DNA from: Sphingomonas paucimobilis NBRC 13935
Lineage (GTDB): Bacteria > Pseudomonadota > Alphaproteobacteria > Sphingomonadales > Sphingomonadaceae
Length of the DNA stretch: 64,000 nt
Reading direction: 5' to 3'
Assembly (NCBI RefSeq): GCF_000739895.2
Contig: NZ_BBJS01000014.1
Coordinates: 1 to 64,000, forward strand
Below the pieces are notes generated by a model. It searched no databases, was not told where the DNA came from, and saw nothing but the letters and a program-made list of their open reading frames with translations. Positions 61,580-64,000 of the stretch are shown one piece after another. The translations under genes and the position numbers were made by a program. Positions within the stretch are counted from its first letter, which is position 1, and each line of letters begins with the position of its first letter.

Positions 61580-62167
61580 TTAATATTGCTGCATTGCAGT
61601 GTGATTTTTAGGAAAGGGGCGGCTGAGCCAGGGCGATCCCTTCCATCCAAACCGGCGCATGCGTTCAGCTCCACGGGTGATGCCGATGCGCGGACCGGCG
61701 ACGATGGGGGGCGTTTCGCTCCGCTCAGCCATCTCGAAGGGGGGCGCAGAAAGCGAAACGCCGTCCAGGGCAAGGTCGATTTCCAGCGCCTCACAAAGCC
61801 GCCCCGGTCCGGCGCAAAGGTCGCGTTCGCGCATCGCCAAGCCGCGTCGCGCGCGTATTCGCTCGATGCCATATAGCGGCTCGATCGCACGGATCAGGAC
61901 GGCGCTACCGGGCTCACCACAGACGATGTTCAAGCAATGGTGCAGTCCATAAATGCGATAGACATAAGCATGCCCGACCGGCCCGAACATCGCCGCATTG
62001 CGCGGTGTGCGGCCGGCGAAACTATGGGAGGCCGGGTCGGCCATGTCATAGGATTCCGTCTCGACGATCACGCCGCCGACCCCATCGATCTGCAAGGTAG
62101 TACCGATGAGATCGCGAGCGACGAGATCGACATCCCGCATATAGAAATCAGGAGGCAATGGCTTCAT
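61580..62167 (-). CDS. DNA-3-methyladenine glycosylase (AAG/Mpg family)
   Basis: A 195-residue base-excision repair glycosylase that removes alkylated purines. Family marks are FYMRDVDLVARDLIGTTL, the catalytic Glu in VIVETESY, SHSFAGRTPRNAAMFGPVGHAYVYRIYG in parts (RTPRNAAMFG and AYVYRIYG), and LCAGPGRLCEAL. The ATG overlaps the treY stop (ATGA), so it is translated with treY. A repair enzyme behind a trehalose gene is unexpected but probably only positional. Confidence 0.94.
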   Translation of the reverse strand: MKPLPPDFYMRDVDLVARDLIGTTLQIDGVGGVIVETESYDMADPASHSFAGRTPRNAAMFGPVGHAYVYRIYGLHHCLNIVCGEPGSAVLIRAIEPLYGIERIRARRGLAMRERDLCAGPGRLCEALEIDLALDGVSLSAPPFEMAERSETPPIVAGPRIGITRGAERMRRFGWKGSPWLSRPFPKNHTAMQQY

Positions 62168-64000
62168 GCGGAGGCGTCGATCCGGTGCCAGAAGCTGGTG
62201 TCGGCCAGCAGTTCGGCTACGGGGTGGCGTTCATCGTCGATGACGACCTGCGTGTCGCGCCAATCGACATGCTGGCCCTCGCTCATCAGGGGCCAGAGCC
62301 GAATTCCGACAACAACGGTCAGCGTCGTGCCTTCATGCGTTCGGCGAAAGGCCAGAACCCGGTCCTTGCCATGGCCGGTTACGGCCAGCGGCTGGTAATC
62401 GCCTTCCGCAAACAGCGCAGGATGCTGGCGTCGCGCCGCCAGCAATGTGGCGAGCAGCGTCATCTTCGCGCTGCTACCGTCTGACAGCGCCGCTTCCCGA
62501 GCGGCGTAATCGACCGGACGGCGATTGTCCGGATCGACGAGGCTCAGATCCTCCAGTTCGGTCCCCTGATAGCAATCGGGGATACCCGGCACCGTGTAAC
62601 GAAGACCCAGTTGCGCCAGGCTGTTGGCCGTTGCCGCCGGTGCAATCGCCTTGAGCAGCGCCGCCAGATCGGCCCGAAACGCCTGTCCCTCAGTACCCGT
62701 GATCAGCGCCTTGGCGAGCGTGTTGCAGCGCTTCTCATAATTACTGTCCGGTTCTTCCCAGGACGACCGCAGCTTGCCTTCGCGCAAGGCCTTTTCCTGC
62801 CAGGCGGCGACGCGGCCGACAAACTCTTCCAATGCGGGTGCGCCCGGCCATGCGCCGACGAGCGTCTGGACGAGCATATACCAATCGGCCGGATCGACCC
62901 CTTCGGAAAGCGTGAGTGTTTCCGTTCGCCAGCGCTCGACAATCTCACGCCATTCGTCGGGCATGGCGCTCAGGACGGCGAGCCGGGCGCGGACATCTTC
63001 ACCACGCTTATGGTCATGGGTCGCGGTCGTCAGCATCGCGCGGGGGAAGCGTTCGGCGCGCCCCGTCATGCGATCATGGAATTCCGCGATGGGCATGCTC
63101 ATGCGTCCGGCATCGAAGCCGACATCGTTGCGCGATAGCAGGACGCCATGCCGGTAGAAGGCGGTGTCTTCCACCGCCTTGGCGGCGATCGGAGCCGAGA
63201 GCTGTTGGAAGCGGCGCACGGCCTCCGCTCGAAGGCTATCCTCACCCGGCCCGTCACCGGCCAGCCAGGTCAGGATCTGATCGACGACGAAGGCTTCGCC
63301 GGGCGGAATGAAACGCTCGACCCGGCTGCGGGCTTCGTCGCGGATCAGACGGTCTGTCTCGGGCGCATCGGGGCCATAGGTGCGATAGACCGGGAAGACC
63401 CAGAGCAGCCGCTCGATCGCCCGACGGAGCATGGGTGTGGTGATGGATCCAACCAAGTCCGTTGCGGAAGCGGGCAATTTCGCAAAGGCCGTGACGCATT
63501 GGTCGAGTTGGCCCGCGAATTGCCAGGCTAGCAAATCCTCTCGCGCCTGCAACTCCTCCGGTCCGAAATCGGCAGAGCGACCACTCAGTTGCGCCCAGAG
63601 GTCGGCCAAGGGTCGTGTCCCTTCGGGGGCGTGGAGAAGCGCGGAAACCTCCTCCATGAAGTCATAACCGCTGGTGCCGTCGACGCCCCAATCGGTGCCC
63701 ATCGCTTCGTCCGCCGCCAGGATTTTTTCCACGACGATATAGGCGCGGTTGCCGTCGTCACGGGGGATGGTGTCGAAGCGCTGGCGCAGCTTGCGGCAAT
63801 AGCCGATCGGATCGGTCAGCCCATCGACATGGTCGATCCGCACCCCGTCGATCAGCCCTTCGGCATAGAGCCGGAAATAGAGCGCGTGGGTTTCCTCGAA
63901 CACCGCGTCGTCCTCGACTCGCAGACCCGCGAGATCGTTGATGGTGAAGAAGCGCCGCCAGTTCAGTTCGTCATTGGAAACGCGCCAGGATGCCAACCGG
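62164..64000 (-). CDS. treY: Malto-oligosyltrehalose synthase, 5' end outside the window
   Basis: The C-terminal 612 or so residues of a GH13-family intramolecular transglycosylase that turns the reducing end of malto-oligosaccharides into a trehalosyl unit; TreZ then releases trehalose. Visible marks are WRRFFTINDLAGLR (family start of the catalytic half), GVRIDHVDGLTDP with the Asp nucleophile, YIVVEKILAADE (acid/base Glu), GTSGYDF and LTTATHDHKRGEDVRARLAVLS (H-D transition-state residues). The gene runs on past the right edge. It overlaps the downstream glycosylase by ATGA. It supports trehalose synthesis from glycogen or maltodextrin. Confidence 0.95.
   Translation of the reverse strand, partial: RLASWRVSNDELNWRRFFTINDLAGLRVEDDAVFEETHALYFRLYAEGLIDGVRIDHVDGLTDPIGYCRKLRQRFDTIPRDDGNRAYIVVEKILAADEAMGTDWGVDGTSGYDFMEEVSALLHAPEGTRPLADLWAQLSGRSADFGPEELQAREDLLAWQFAGQLDQCVTAFAKLPASATDLVGSITTPMLRRAIERLLWVFPVYRTYGPDAPETDRLIRDEARSRVERFIPPGEAFVVDQILTWLAGDGPGEDSLRAEAVRRFQQLSAPIAAKAVEDTAFYRHGVLLSRNDVGFDAGRMSMPIAEFHDRMTGRAERFPRAMLTTATHDHKRGEDVRARLAVLSAMPDEWREIVERWRTETLTLSEGVDPADWYMLVQTLVGAWPGAPALEEFVGRVAAWQEKALREGKLRSSWEEPDSNYEKRCNTLAKALITGTEGQAFRADLAALLKAIAPAATANSLAQLGLRYTVPGIPDCYQGTELEDLSLVDPDNRRPVDYAAREAALSDGSSAKMTLLATLLAARRQHPALFAEGDYQPLAVTGHGKDRVLAFRRTHEGTTLTVVVGIRLWPLMSEGQHVDWRDTQVVIDDERHPVAELLADTSFWHRIDASA

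Noticed and set aside
1-64000. Mobile elements, prophage, CRISPR arrays, rRNA or tRNA genes
   Set aside because: I saw no transposase, integrase, phage structural gene, regularly spaced repeat, or RNA gene signature on either strand.

Overview
The window is dense, GC-rich bacterial chromosome with about 55 protein genes, no gene-free stretch over 300 bases, and no tRNA, rRNA, IS element, prophage or CRISPR array that I can see. Gene content and order point to an alphaproteobacterium of the Sphingomonadales (Sphingomonas sensu lato). The supporting signs are phoR-pstSCAB-phoU-phoB with long N-terminal extensions on PstC and PstA, pgsA-moaD-moaE, a DUF2794 gene after cysE, and an HprK-related kinase/PqqD-like cassette of the type NCBI calls the 'HPr-rel-A system'. 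This assignment is an inference from gene content, not a phylogeny.

Left part (1-12.1 kb): hpd (tyrosine catabolism) is divergent from a MarR regulator. A tightly coupled minus-strand operon follows (GH130 family protein, GH13 alpha-glucosidase, GT4 glycosyltransferase). A TetR regulator is divergent from a complete tripartite RND efflux operon (adaptor lipoprotein, HAE1 pump, outer-membrane factor) that ends at a strong terminator. Then (12.1-20.9 kb) come mtnP and a C4-dicarboxylate/2-oxo-acid uptake locus: a KgtP-type MFS permease, an alginate-export/porin-type barrel gene interrupted by an in-frame TAG, dctA, and divergent dctB-dctD. This DctD lacks a recognisable GAFTGA loop.

Middle (20.9-43.7 kb): an LplT-like MFS protein; pgsA-moaD-moaE; two fasciclin-domain envelope proteins; oxyR divergent from ahpC-ahpD; a TauE/SafE exporter; cysE with a DUF2794 gene; and the complete phosphate regulon core. 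A four-gene cassette (Tat-signal protein, PqqD-like protein, HprK-related kinase A, nucleotidyltransferase) resembles the tailoring half of a RiPP pathway and is the best candidate for poorly described biology here. gph, glmU and glmS follow.

Right part (43.7-64 kb): two cyclic-di-GMP proteins (a REC-GGDEF-EAL protein and a secreted-propeller GGDEF protein) flank dinB. Next come a DUF808 membrane protein, a LysR regulator divergent from glcB (malate synthase G), a gamma-carbonic anhydrase and an OmpR/EnvZ-type pair. The end holds a large hybrid histidine kinase with a ParD-like N-terminus, a retropepsin-like protease, a 3-methyladenine glycosylase and the C-terminal part of treY, which runs off the right edge.

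Overall the region is rich in signalling (six sensor kinases or response regulators plus two GGDEF proteins), envelope transport and nutrient uptake. Many operons use 1-8 nt stop/start overlaps (ATGA, GTGA, TGATG), which suggests translational coupling.
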